Shown here: positions 1 to 7,133 of the stretch, in pieces
Numbering within the stretch: the stretch's first letter is position 1
Layout of the letters: each line of letters opens with the position of its first letter
Origin: Chthoniobacterales bacterium
GTDB lineage: Bacteria > Verrucomicrobiota > Verrucomicrobiia > Chthoniobacterales > UBA10450
Assembly: GCA_013812515.1 (NCBI GenBank)
Contig: JACCTI010000029.1
Coordinates: 1-19,754, forward strand
DNA: 19,754 nt
Reading direction: 5' to 3'
Made by a program: the position numbers and the translations under genes
The notes under the pieces: generated by a model
Seen by the model: only the letters and a program-made list of their open reading frames with translations
What the model was told of the DNA's origin: nothing
Database searches by the model: none

Positions 1-2
1 GT

Positions 3-419
3 GATTCGCGCCCTTACCTTTACTCACGCGAACAGCTCGAGAACGCGGCGACGCATGATCCGTATTGGAACGCTGCCATGAATGAGATGCGTTTCACCGG
101 TTACATGCACAACCACATGCGCATGTACTGGGGGAAGAAAATACTGGAGTGGACTCCGGCCCCTGAGGAAGCGCACGCCACGGCCCTCGCGATCAACAAC
201 AAGTATTTCCTCGACGGGCGCGACGCGAACTCCTTCGCCAACATCGCATGGGTCTTCGGCCAACACGACCGCCCCTGGTTCGAGCGCCCGATCTTTGGCA
301 AGGTGCGTTACATGAACGCGGCCGGCCTCGAGCGGAAATGCGATATCAAAGGCTACGTCGCGAAGGTGGAGCGACTCAAAACCGGCGAGTCCCACTGCTC
401 TCATCCTGAATTGCCATGA
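3..419 (+). CDS. Class II CPD photolyase, C-terminal part (5' truncated by window)
   Basis: This is the end of a deoxyribodipyrimidine photolyase, the flavoenzyme that splits UV-induced cyclobutane pyrimidine dimers using light. The reading frame is open from base 3, upstream of the first ATG at 78, with text such as LENAATHDPYWNAA, so the true start lies outside the window. Seen motifs are typical of the class II C-terminal FAD-binding helical domain: TGYMHNHMRMYWGKK, then NNKYFLDGRDANSFANIAW, then HDRPW, ERPIFGKVRYMN and AAGLERK. About 138 residues are visible, ending at TGA 417-419. The short tail after the conserved region ends in HPELP. The next gene on the same strand starts 110 bases later, so they need not be co-transcribed. 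Family assignment is firm because several long conserved blocks of class II photolyases appear in order. Confidence 0.93.
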   Translation, partial: DSRPYLYSREQLENAATHDPYWNAAMNEMRFTGYMHNHMRMYWGKKILEWTPAPEEAHATALAINNKYFLDGRDANSFANIAWVFGQHDRPWFERPIFGKVRYMNAAGLERKCDIKGYVAKVERLKTGESHCSHPELP

Positions 420-529
420 CAGGGCCATCGTGCTCCATTCGGTCCTCTCCGTCCGACCGACTCCTCTGAATTCGAGCGGCAGCTCACGAATACGGTTGCG
501 GGCGACTCCCCGAGCGCCTGATTAGGGCG

Positions 530-1843
530 ATGCCTTCGCTCGGAGCACTGCCAGGTATCGTCGATGTTGAGCTCGGATACGCGGCCGCGACTGTTTTGGC
601 GATTCCGATCGATTTCATCTTGTTCGGCCTCACGCTCCTCGGCGTGGCGTTGATTCATCGTCACACTTTTCTCGTCTCGGTCACCGGCGTGGCGGCCATT
701 GCCCTGCACAAAATCCTTTTCACCGGCTTCAAGACCGGTCCGGGTCTGGCCGGCTTTTTATCTCATCTCGGACACGAGTGGGTAATTCTCATTAACCTGT
801 TGTGCCTGTTGACCGGCTTCGCCCTGTTGTCACGTCACTTCGAGAAAAGTCATGTTCCGATCGTTCTGCCGAAGTATCTGCCCCACGATTGGAAAGGCGG
901 CTTCGTCCTGCTGGCGATGGTTTGGGTCCTCTCCAGTTTCCTCGATAACATCGCCGGCGCGCTGATCGGCGGCGCGATGGCTCTGCAACTCTTCCGTGGC
1001 AAAGTTCACATCGGCTACGTCGCCGCCATTGTCGCGGCCTCGAACGCGGGCGGCGCCTGGAGCGTGGTTGGCGACACCACGACAACCATGATGTGGATCG
1101 CCGGCGTCTCGCCCACCCGTGTGTTCGAGGCCATCATTCCATCGGCGGTTGCGCTCTTCGTCTTCGGGATTCCGGCGGCGCTCCAGCAGCAAAAATATTC
1201 CCCCATCTTGCGGCACAGTCACGGCCCCACCGAAGTCGATTGGGTCCGGCTCGGCATCGTGGCCTTGATCCTGGTTTTTGCGGTCGCGACCAACATCATC
1301 GTGAATCTTTGGTTCCCGAAATCGGCCGACCGCTTCCCGTTTGTGGGCGTAGCCGTCTGGTTCGCGATTTTGCTGTCGATCGCTCTGCGGCGTCCCGATT
1401 GGGACGTTCTCCCGCGAGCGCTTCGGGGTTCCATTTTCCTCCTCGCGCTCGTCCTGGCTGCATCGATGATGCCGGTCGAAAATCTGCCGCTCGCTTCATG
1501 GCAAACGGCGTTCGGCTTGGGCTTTCTATCCGCCGTCTTCGATAACATTCCCCTAACGGCGCTCGCGCTGAAACAGGGAGGTTACGACTGGGGCTTCCTC
1601 GCCTACACGATCGGCTTTGGCGGCTCCATGATCTGGTTCGGGTCGTCGTCCGGGGTCGCGCTTTGCAATGTCTTTCCCGAGACGCGCTCCGTCGCGAGAT
1701 GGCTCCGCCATGGCTGGTGGATCCCGGTCGCGTACGTGATTGGCTTCTTCGTCATGCTGCTCATTTGGACCTGGCATCCCGATCCGCCTGCGAAGGCGTC
1801 TGCGCCGGCTGTTGCGGTCCCTTCGGCACCTGAGGTTCGCTAA
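530..1843 (+). CDS. NhaD/citrate-type permease (ArsB/NhaD superfamily membrane transporter)
   Basis: A 437-residue, very hydrophobic protein with about 11-12 predicted membrane segments. The two halves each carry an Asp-Asn motif in a helix break, SSFLDNIAG near residue 135-143 and AVFDNIPLT near 335-344. This matches the two-fold repeat of the ion transporter superfamily that includes NhaD Na+/H+ antiporters, ArsB and citrate carriers. The conserved loops SNAGGAWSVVGDTTTTMMW (171-189) and GFGGSMIWFGSSSGVAL fit the re-entrant substrate or ion sites of that superfamily. Relatives are usually annotated as citrate transporter or sodium:proton antiporter. The sequence does not show which ion or organic acid is moved. 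ATG at 530 is chosen because the frame is closed by TGA at 467 and offers no better start. The C-terminal tail is Ala/Pro/Val-rich and probably disordered. Confidence 0.85.
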   Translation: MPSLGALPGIVDVELGYAAATVLAIPIDFILFGLTLLGVALIHRHTFLVSVTGVAAIALHKILFTGFKTGPGLAGFLSHLGHEWVILINLLCLLTGFALLSRHFEKSHVPIVLPKYLPHDWKGGFVLLAMVWVLSSFLDNIAGALIGGAMALQLFRGKVHIGYVAAIVAASNAGGAWSVVGDTTTTMMWIAGVSPTRVFEAIIPSAVALFVFGIPAALQQQKYSPILRHSHGPTEVDWVRLGIVALILVFAVATNIIVNLWFPKSADRFPFVGVAVWFAILLSIALRRPDWDVLPRALRGSIFLLALVLAASMMPVENLPLASWQTAFGLGFLSAVFDNIPLTALALKQGGYDWGFLAYTIGFGGSMIWFGSSSGVALCNVFPETRSVARWLRHGWWIPVAYVIGFFVMLLIWTWHPDPPAKASAPAVAVPSAPEVR

Positions 1844-1890
1844 AAACGCGATGCACCTTCCGGCTGCACAAGTAAGCGATCAGCATCCCG

Positions 1891-2108
1891 CTACCGGTAC
1901 GCCAAGCAGCGTTTGCCAGTCATGCTGCACCGCGCTTTTGACAGTCCGGTTTCGTTTGCGATGAGGCGCAAGCTGACGGCACTGGTTTCCAACGCGCGCG
2001 CGGCCTGACCGTAGAGCGGCTGGTTGGCGAATTGTGGCCGACGATGTCGCGCATCAGGACGTAGATTACGTAGTCGCCGATGGGAATGTTTTCGCGAAAC
2101 CTCGGCAT
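1891..2108 (-). pseudogene. Frameshifted small gene remnant, function unknown
   Basis: Reading the minus strand from ATG at 2108 gives MPRFRENIPIGDYVIYVLMRD, protein-like text. After a single-base slip near 2030-2036 the other frame continues as EFANQPLYGQAARALETSA and SLRLIANETGLS, ending at TAG 1891-1893. The two halves read naturally only if joined across one indel; the original frame instead continues into Arg/Ser-rich text. I do not recognise the family. It may be a decayed gene of about 70 residues, the end of a longer one, or a sequencing error in an intact gene. It lies between the permease and palindrome A, pointing toward the permease. Confidence 0.4.
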
Positions 2109-2151
2109 TGAACTAACGAATCAGGAACGCAGGAAGCAGGAGAAGCAGTTT

Positions 2152-2249
2152 AAATTTGGAAGCCAGAAATCCAGAAACGGAAAGGGAGTCGAACGCAGCA
2201 ACAGGGAATCAGAACTCTTTCCGCTGTTCTCTTCCTGGTTTCCAAATCT
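2152..2249. repeat. Imperfect palindrome, copy A of a dispersed intergenic repeat
   Basis: The left arm 2152-2184 begins aaatttggaagccag. It pairs with the right arm 2217-2249, which ends cctggtttccaaatct; 24 of 33 positions are complementary. The right arm includes the TAG stop (2248-2250) of the acetyltransferase. A related palindrome sits on the other side of the same gene (copy B). The shape (long imperfect stem, about 30-base loop, intergenic) is like REP/BIME-type elements and could fold in RNA at the gene's 3' end. Confidence 0.6.
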
Positions 2250-2718
2250 AACCCGCTTCGGTCAGCACCAAAAGAACGTGCGAATCGTCAGCGTTATCGG
2301 ATCCCTCGTCGGCGGAGCGGAGGAACGTGAACCCGCATTTTTGCAGGACGCGGAGCGACGCCGCGTTGTGCTTCGCCACGCCAGCGGAAAGCGGTCGCGT
2401 CTGTTCCAAGCCGAGGAAAGCGGAGAGCGCCCCGGTTGCGACGCCCCGGCCCCAATACGCGCGGCCGATCCAGTAGCCGACCTCGCGCTTCCCATCGCGC
2501 GTGAAGCTCAGAACGTTCCCTGCTACCTGGCCGTCGACGACCACCGTCTTTATCAGATTCGTGTCGTCCGCCAGGATCTTCGCCCAATGCTGGTCGAATG
2601 CGGCCGCATCCCGCGAAGTGAATGCTGCCATCGCGAGGGCCTCGGGATCTTGCTGGTGTGCGAAGAACAGCGGCAAGTCGCCCGGTTCGACATCACGTAG
2701 TTCGATGCGGAGGCTCAT
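2248..2718 (-). CDS. GNAT-family N-acetyltransferase
   Basis: A 156-residue Gcn5-related acetyltransferase of the RimJ/RimL-like type (acetyltransferase_3), transferring acetyl from acetyl-CoA to an amine, possibly a protein N-terminus or small molecule. Seen are the N-terminal strand IELRDVEPGDLPLFF, the central YWIGRAYWGRGVATGAL block (acetyl-CoA pyrophosphate loop, Arg/Gly-rich) and the C-terminal NAASLRVLQKCGF motif common to RimJ-like enzymes. ATG at 2718 is chosen because homologues begin a few residues before this strand. The frame stays open upstream to 2886, but that part has no family resemblance and is made of palindrome B. The gene stands alone on its strand between two related palindromes. 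The substrate cannot be told from sequence. Confidence 0.88.
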   Translation of the reverse strand: MSLRIELRDVEPGDLPLFFAHQQDPEALAMAAFTSRDAAAFDQHWAKILADDTNLIKTVVVDGQVAGNVLSFTRDGKREVGYWIGRAYWGRGVATGALSAFLGLEQTRPLSAGVAKHNAASLRVLQKCGFTFLRSADEGSDNADDSHVLLVLTEAG

Positions 2719-2760
2719 CGGGCGGACGGATTGAATCACGAAAGCAGGAAAAGAGGTTTC

Positions 2761-2890
2761 GAATTTAAAAGCAAGAAACCAGAGAGGAGCTGAATAAACG
2801 TGGCCGACGCTGACCAGGATCTTTTGTTCCGTCTCGTTTGTGCTTTCCTCCTTCCTGATTAGGAATCCTGGCTTTCTGGTTTCCAAATTA
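2761..2890. repeat. Imperfect palindrome, copy B of the same dispersed repeat
   Basis: The left arm starts at 2761 with gaatttaaaagcaagaaacc. It is partly complementary to the right arm 2866-2890, which ends ttctggtttccaaatta. It shares the exact 13-mer ctggtttccaaat with copy A (2235-2247 versus 2876-2888) and the 9-mer aatcaggaa/ttcctgatt (2119-2127 versus 2852-2860). It lies just upstream of the acetyltransferase start. The remaining sequence to 3004 is AT-richer than the genes and shows no coding signal. Confidence 0.55.
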
Positions 2891-3004
2891 GTCTCTTCTT
2901 TGTGGCTCTACCGATAGGCAGCCGCGGCGCCAGACGCCACGTTGGTCAAATGCGAACCTTTTTAATCCAACTCCGTATGCTTAATTGCTCCTCCCGCATT
3001 CCAC

Positions 3005-3322
3005 ATGACCACCCCTGCAAAAAAGCCCGGTGCTGAGCTGAACTTCGAAGCGGCGATGGACCGGCTGGAGGCGATTGTCGACCAGATGGAATCCGGCAAA
3101 ATGATGCTGGAAGAGCTGATCGTGCGCTACGAAGAGGGAATGAAGCTGGTAAAAATCTGCCAGGAACGGCTGACGAGCGCCGAGCAACGAATAGAAGTTA
3201 TAACCCGCAACCATGCCGGCAAACCTGTGGTGAAAGAGTTCGAAGTGAGCGCAGAACCAGGCCCAAGGGCCGACCCACCGCCACAAGCCAGTACTCCAAA
3301 CGATGACGTCCGACTCTTCTAG
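3005..3322 (+). CDS. xseB: Exodeoxyribonuclease VII small subunit
   Basis: XseB is the small subunit of exonuclease VII, which degrades single-stranded DNA into oligonucleotides during repair and recombination together with the large subunit XseA. The 105-residue length is a little above the usual 70-90 because of a Pro-rich tail. The core, about residues 10-65, is a predicted two-helix hairpin: LNFEAAMDRLEAIVDQMESG, then LEELIVRYEEGMKLV and CQERLTSAEQRIEVI. This is the diagnostic XseB pattern. The stop TAG at 3320-3322 lies inside the start of dxs, a 20-base overlap, so the two are very probably co-transcribed and translationally coupled. The xseB-dxs neighbourhood is common in bacteria. xseA is not in the window. 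No clear Shine-Dalgarno precedes the ATG. Confidence 0.93.
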   Translation: MTTPAKKPGAELNFEAAMDRLEAIVDQMESGKMMLEELIVRYEEGMKLVKICQERLTSAEQRIEVITRNHAGKPVVKEFEVSAEPGPRADPPPQASTPNDDVRLF

Positions 3323-5231
3323 CCCTGCGCCCAATTCTTCGTTGCTGAAGAGCATCCGTTCCCCTGCGGATATCAAGTTGCTGAAGGAACAGGAGCTTCC
3401 GCAGCTCGCCCAGGAAGTCCGCGATGAGCTCGTCGCCGTTCTTTCCGAGACCGGCGGACACCTGGGTCCGAACCTCGGCGTGGTCGAACTCACGATCGCC
3501 CTTCATCGGGTCTTCGAAACTCCGCGCGACAAATTCGTCTTTGACGTCAGTCACCAGGGCTACGTGCACAAGATGTTTACGGGCCGGCTGGATCGCATCA
3601 GCACGATGCGACAGTATCAAGGCCTGAATGGATTCCTGCTCCGAACGGAATCCGAGCACGATTGCTACGGAGCGGGTCATGCGGGCACGGCGCTTTCGGC
3701 CGGTCTGGGGATGGCCGTGGGCCGCGATATCCGCGGGACGGACGAACACGTGGTGGTGGTCGCGGGCGATGCGGCGTTCACGTGCGGCATTAGCTACGAG
3801 GCAATGAACAATGCGAAGTCGCAGACCAGGAAGTTCATCGTCATCCTAAACGACAACGAATGGTCCATCGCGAAAAACGTGGGGGCGATTGCGTCGTATT
3901 TGAACAATATCGTTGCCAACCCGACCTATGCCGGACTGCACGATAAGGCCCGCCGTTTCATCGAGGCAGTGGCGGGCAAGACGGCGGTCCAGTTTGCGCA
4001 TCGAGTAGAGGAAGGCGTGAAGGGCCTGCTCGTGCCGAGCGTGATCTTCGAGGAACTCGGCCTGCGCTATTACGGCCCGATCGATGGACATGACATCCCG
4101 CTGCTCACTAAGACGTTCGAATTCCTGAAGACGCAGGATGAACCAGTCATCCTGCACATCCTGACGAAGAAGGGAAAAGGCTACGAACCCGCAATCGCGA
4201 AGCCGGATAAGTTCCATGGCTTGGGCAAATTTGCCGCCGAGACCGGCGAAACGGCGCCCGGGGGATCGCCGACTTACTCCGAGTTATTTGGCAAAACGCT
4301 GGCGAAGTTCGCGGATTCGAACAAGAACGTCGTCGCGATCACCGCCGCAATGCCAACCGGGACCGGTCTCGTCCATTTTCAGGCGGCGCATCCGGAGCGC
4401 TATTTCGATGTAGGGATTGCGGAAGAACATGCGGCGCTCTTCGCCTGCGGCCTGGCAACACAAGGCGTGAAGCCGTTCCTGACGATCTACTCCACGTTCA
4501 TGCAGCGCGCCTACGACATGATCATTCACGATATGGCGTTGCAGAACCTGAACGTCTCCCTTTGCATGGATCGCGCGGGCTTGAGCGGCGATGACGGTCC
4601 GACACACCACGGGCTTTTCGACATCGGTTATCTGCGGCACGTGCCAAACATCGTGCATATGCAGGCGAAGGATGAAGATGAGTTCGTCGACATGCTTTGG
4701 ACGATGGCGAACTACAGTTCAGGACCAATCGCGATCCGTTATCCGCGCGGCGCCGGCACGGGCGCCGTCCCGAAGGCTGCGCCGAAGCTGCTCGAAATCG
4801 GCAAGGCGGAAGTCGTGCAGCACGGTCGCGATGTGGCGATCTTCGGCCTCGGGAACATGTTTGAAGTGGCCGTGGAAGCCGCACGGAAGCTGGAGGAGGA
4901 AGGCTTCTCGGTTGCGCTCATCAATCCGCGCTGGATCAAACCGATGGACACCGGGACGCTCGAGTTTTTCGCGCGCGGGACGCAGGTAATTTGCACCCTG
5001 GAAGATCACGTCCTGCATAACGGTTTCGGTTGTGCCGCCATGGAGCATCTCCACTCGCGCATGATCAACACGCCGGTCGTACGCATTGGCTGGCCCGATC
5101 AGTTTATTGAGCACGGAACAATTCCGATTCTGCGCAAAAAACATGGCGTGAGCGCGGATGCGCTCGTGGAGAAGGTGCTGCCGCTGCTGCAGAAGAAAGC
5201 CGCGCGACAGGCACAGCCCAGTGCGGCTTGA
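3303..5231 (+). CDS. dxs: 1-deoxy-D-xylulose-5-phosphate synthase
   Basis: Dxs condenses pyruvate and glyceraldehyde 3-phosphate to DXP, the first step of the MEP isoprenoid pathway, using thiamine diphosphate and Mg2+. The 642-residue length is normal (about 620-640). Seen in order: GGHLGPNLGVVEL with the conserved His53; HDCYGAGHAGTALSAGLGMA; the ThDP/Mg motif region 155-185 ending ILNDNEWSI; YGPIDGHD (about 257-264); DVGIAEEHAALFACGLA with the catalytic Glu at 374; DRAGLSGDDGPTHHGLFDI (423 on); and IAIRYPRG. Two N-terminal departures stand out. The ThDP motif reads GDA instead of GDG (155-157), and DVSHQGYVHK replaces the usual DVGHQxYxHK. I believe such GDAA forms occur in the Chlamydiae-Verrucomicrobia group, but that is from memory. 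The gene overlaps xseB by 20 bases and ends 1 base before the convergent toxin gene. Confidence 0.95.
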   Translation: MTSDSSSPAPNSSLLKSIRSPADIKLLKEQELPQLAQEVRDELVAVLSETGGHLGPNLGVVELTIALHRVFETPRDKFVFDVSHQGYVHKMFTGRLDRISTMRQYQGLNGFLLRTESEHDCYGAGHAGTALSAGLGMAVGRDIRGTDEHVVVVAGDAAFTCGISYEAMNNAKSQTRKFIVILNDNEWSIAKNVGAIASYLNNIVANPTYAGLHDKARRFIEAVAGKTAVQFAHRVEEGVKGLLVPSVIFEELGLRYYGPIDGHDIPLLTKTFEFLKTQDEPVILHILTKKGKGYEPAIAKPDKFHGLGKFAAETGETAPGGSPTYSELFGKTLAKFADSNKNVVAITAAMPTGTGLVHFQAAHPERYFDVGIAEEHAALFACGLATQGVKPFLTIYSTFMQRAYDMIIHDMALQNLNVSLCMDRAGLSGDDGPTHHGLFDIGYLRHVPNIVHMQAKDEDEFVDMLWTMANYSSGPIAIRYPRGAGTGAVPKAAPKLLEIGKAEVVQHGRDVAIFGLGNMFEVAVEAARKLEEEGFSVALINPRWIKPMDTGTLEFFARGTQVICTLEDHVLHNGFGCAAMEHLHSRMINTPVVRIGWPDQFIEHGTIPILRKKHGVSADALVEKVLPLLQKKAARQAQPSAA

Positions 5232-5232
5232 T

Positions 5233-5556
5233 TCAATCGCTCAAATAAGCCGCGGCTGCGTCCAGGAGCGACTCCATCGTTTCTGCCGATGCCGCCCCTA
5301 TAATTTCGTGCACACGAGCTTTGCTCACCTGGCGTAATCCCGGAATGATGGCAAAACTTGGTTTCTTAGCGCCAGGTGCAATTCGTATCCGCAACCGCCA
5401 AATTTCCGGCGCGAGGCTGGAAAGCGGAATGATTACAACCGTCTGGAGGATCCCGTTTTGATCAATATTCGAAAGGATAATGCCGGGACGTGTTTTTCCC
5501 ATCTCGGGGGGAGATGTATCGGTCAGATTTACCCAGACGATGCTCCCACGTTTCAT
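5233..5556 (-). CDS. MazF/PemK-type toxin (endoribonuclease) of a toxin-antitoxin pair
   Basis: A 107-residue protein of the PemK/MazF family, whose members cut mRNA at short specific sequences and arrest growth unless bound by the antitoxin. Seen are the N-terminal RGSIVWVNLTDTSPPEMGKTRPGI block (conserved RGxIVWV and the KTRPxI turn), the TVVIIPLSS strand that normally carries the conserved Thr/Ser of the active-site groove, and the C-terminal GLRQVSKARVHEIIG segment matching the family's (D)QxRxVxKxRL. ATG at 5556 is preferred over the longer open frame because the family begins at MKRG. It also gives the 4-base ATGA overlap with the upstream antitoxin, typical of translational coupling. 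The target sequence is unknown. It is tail-to-tail with dxs with one base between the stops. Confidence 0.87.
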   Translation of the reverse strand: MKRGSIVWVNLTDTSPPEMGKTRPGIILSNIDQNGILQTVVIIPLSSLAPEIWRLRIRIAPGAKKPSFAIIPGLRQVSKARVHEIIGAASAETMESLLDAAAAYLSD

Positions 5557-5798
5557 TTTTTTCGTCCCCACGGCGGCTGGGAGAGCGGAGCAGCTTCCCA
5601 TTTTTCCTGCGCCTCCCGCTCATCAGGCGAGCTCGCGGGAAGCGCGAGATACGCCTCCGCTGCGTGTTTCATCTTTCGACGTCGCAGATCTCGCTTGAGT
5701 GCGCTCCGGACAAAACTGCTCAAAGTCTGTCCGGCCGGCTTTGCCTCCGCAATCTCACGCAGCATCTCTGCGTCTAGCTTGACGGTAGTTGCGCTCAT
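5553..5798 (-). CDS. Ribbon-helix-helix antitoxin of the MazF-like pair
   Basis: An 81-residue protein placed immediately upstream of the toxin and overlapping it by 4 bases. The N-terminal part, MSATTVKLDAEMLREIAE then TLSSFVRSALKRDLRRRK (about residues 1-48), has the strand-helix-helix pattern of MetJ/Arc-type DNA-binding antitoxins. The C-terminal half is charged and Pro/Ala-rich with EREAQEKWEAAPLSQPPW, as expected for a flexible toxin-wrapping tail. The start at 5798 is chosen since the extra upstream residues MAYHPG do not belong to the fold. By analogy it represses its own operon; the operator would lie in the 36 bases between it and the divergent ABC gene. Family assignment rests on pattern and position, so the exact antitoxin class is open. 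Confidence 0.82.
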   Translation of the reverse strand: MSATTVKLDAEMLREIAEAKPAGQTLSSFVRSALKRDLRRRKMKHAAEAYLALPASSPDEREAQEKWEAAPLSQPPWGRKK

Positions 5799-5834
5799 AC
5801 CCGGATGGTATGCCAACTCAGGACGCGATGGTCA

Positions 5835-6851
5835 ATGAGCACGATTGAAGCGTCTGGCCTGACGAAGGTTTACCGGACCTACAAAAAGGAAAGCGGCTTA
5901 CGCGGTTCGCTCAAGGGCTTGGTCCGGCGGAAGTACGACGAAACGCGTGCGGCGGACGGCGTTTCCTTCACGATCGAGGAAGGAGAGCTGGTCGGTTTCC
6001 TCGGACCGAACGGAGCCGGCAAAACAACCGTGCTCAAGATGCTCTCAGGTCTCTTGAACCCCAGTGCAGGCGAGGCGCGCGTCCTCGGCTTCGTTCCGTG
6101 GGAGCGGAAGAATGAAATGAAGCGGCAGTTCAGCCTGCTCATGGGACAGAAGAACGCGCTCTGGTGGGACCTGCCCGCGCAGGAGTCGCTGGAGTTGAAT
6201 CGCGCCATTTACGGGATTGATCGCGCCCGTTTCCGGCAGGTTGTCGGCGGCTTGAGCGAGCTGCTCGAAGTGACCAATAAGATGAATGTCATGGTCCGCG
6301 AGCTCTCGTTAGGCGAACGAATGAAGATGGAGCTGATCTCCGCGCTGATTCACGAACCGCGCGTCCTCTTTCTCGATGAGCCGACGATTGGCCTCGATGT
6401 CGTGAGCCAAAAGCGCGTCCGCGAGTTCCTGCGCGTCTACAATCAGGAGCACAAAATCGTGACCATGCTCACGAGCCATTACATGCAGGATATCGAGGAG
6501 CTTTGTCAGCGCGTCATCATCATCGATCACGGGAAAATCTTTTTCGATGGACCGCTCGAGGCGATTATCGATCGTTTCTCCGGCGCGAAGATTGTCAGCC
6601 TTACCTTCGAAGAAACGGCTGCGCGCGACTTTTCAGCCTTCGGTGAGGTCGTCGAGCAAACGCCGGTCTCCGTGCAGCTGAAAGTGCCCCGGGCGCAGGT
6701 TACCGAGACCGCCCGTCAATTGCTCGCTAACTGCAACGTCACCGACATCAATGTGCAAGAGTTACCTGTCGAAGAAGTGATCCGCCAGCTCTTCGGCGAG
6801 CGAACGACCTTGAACCACGCCGCGGCCGCCCAGATGGCTGCGGCTGTCTAA
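5835..6851 (+). CDS. ABC transporter ATP-binding protein (ABC-2 exporter type, COG4586-like)
   Basis: A 338-residue ATPase subunit that would power export by ABC-2 type membrane partners. Seen are Walker A GPNGAGKT (57-64), the signature LSLGERMKMEL, Walker B VLFLDEPTIGLD and the switch TSHYMQDIE. It has a C-terminal extension of about 90 residues after the nucleotide-binding domain. The N-terminal insert KKESGLRGSLKGLVRRKYDE between the first strands, and QKNALWWDLPAQESLEL at the Q-loop, are marks of the COG4586 ATPases. These usually sit directly before two permease genes, but none follows here: the next gene is a convergent remnant whose stop overlaps this one's. ATG at 5835 is chosen as the first residue before EASGLTKVY. 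The in-frame ATG at 5805 adds unrelated residues and would run into the antitoxin promoter. Confidence 0.9.
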   Translation: MSTIEASGLTKVYRTYKKESGLRGSLKGLVRRKYDETRAADGVSFTIEEGELVGFLGPNGAGKTTVLKMLSGLLNPSAGEARVLGFVPWERKNEMKRQFSLLMGQKNALWWDLPAQESLELNRAIYGIDRARFRQVVGGLSELLEVTNKMNVMVRELSLGERMKMELISALIHEPRVLFLDEPTIGLDVVSQKRVREFLRVYNQEHKIVTMLTSHYMQDIEELCQRVIIIDHGKIFFDGPLEAIIDRFSGAKIVSLTFEETAARDFSAFGEVVEQTPVSVQLKVPRAQVTETARQLLANCNVTDINVQELPVEEVIRQLFGERTTLNHAAAAQMAAAV

Positions 6852-7114
6852 TAGCGAAGGAGAGCGCCTTTCAGCTCCTGCACGTAGGCAGGGTTCATTT
6901 CGAAGGAAGTCACGGGCATATCGGCGAGATCGACCTCTTCGTAAAACGGCGTGCTTTCCAGGAACCCGGGCGGACATGAGACTGTTCAACGTGTCGGTCA
7001 TATCTTCTGGATCCATGCGGTGTGGTCGAGGATCTCAGCGCCGGGCAGCGCGTCTGTGAACCCGAGCGCGCGACCAACCAAGGCCTCGCGCCCGGTCAGA
7101 TTGATCTTCCGCAT
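6848..7114 (-). pseudogene. Broken small conserved-looking gene (two compensating frameshifts)
   Basis: Following the epimerase on the same strand, ATG at 7114 opens MRKINLTGREALVGRALGF and continues to DHTAWIQKI before TGA at 6998. In the same frame, after a second TGA, coding-like text resumes as FLESTPFYEEVDLADMPVTS and FEMNPAYVQELKGALLRY, ending TAG 6848-6850. Between the two pieces another frame reads DPEDMTDTLNSLMSARVPG, which looks like the missing middle. One indel near 7010 and an opposite one near 6960 would restore a protein of about 88 residues. I do not recognise the family. It may be a pseudogene or two sequencing errors. Being 19 bases from rodA-cluster gene 4, it was probably the last gene of that operon. 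Confidence 0.55.
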
Positions 7115-7133
7115 GCTCCGATTTGAGCAGCTT

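Noticed and set aside
1982..1992. Third copy of the ctggtttccaa palindrome motif
   Set aside because: Only 11 bases match, no second arm is present, and it falls within coding-like text of the 1891-2108 remnant; chance is likely.
2080..2700. A 206-codon plus-strand frame antisense to the acetyltransferase
   Set aside because: It begins inside palindrome A and has no family resemblance. The minus strand encodes a clear GNAT protein with its motifs, so this frame is a by-product of GC-rich codon use.
2152..2890. Composite transposon carrying the acetyltransferase
   Set aside because: No transposase, no target-site duplication and arms that are too diverged; only a repeat pair can be claimed.
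6848..7114. Two TGA codons read as selenocysteine
   Set aside because: The surrounding residues do not form a redox motif, no SECIS-like hairpin was evident just after the TGAs, and a neighbouring frame supplies a better middle segment, so frameshifts explain it more simply.
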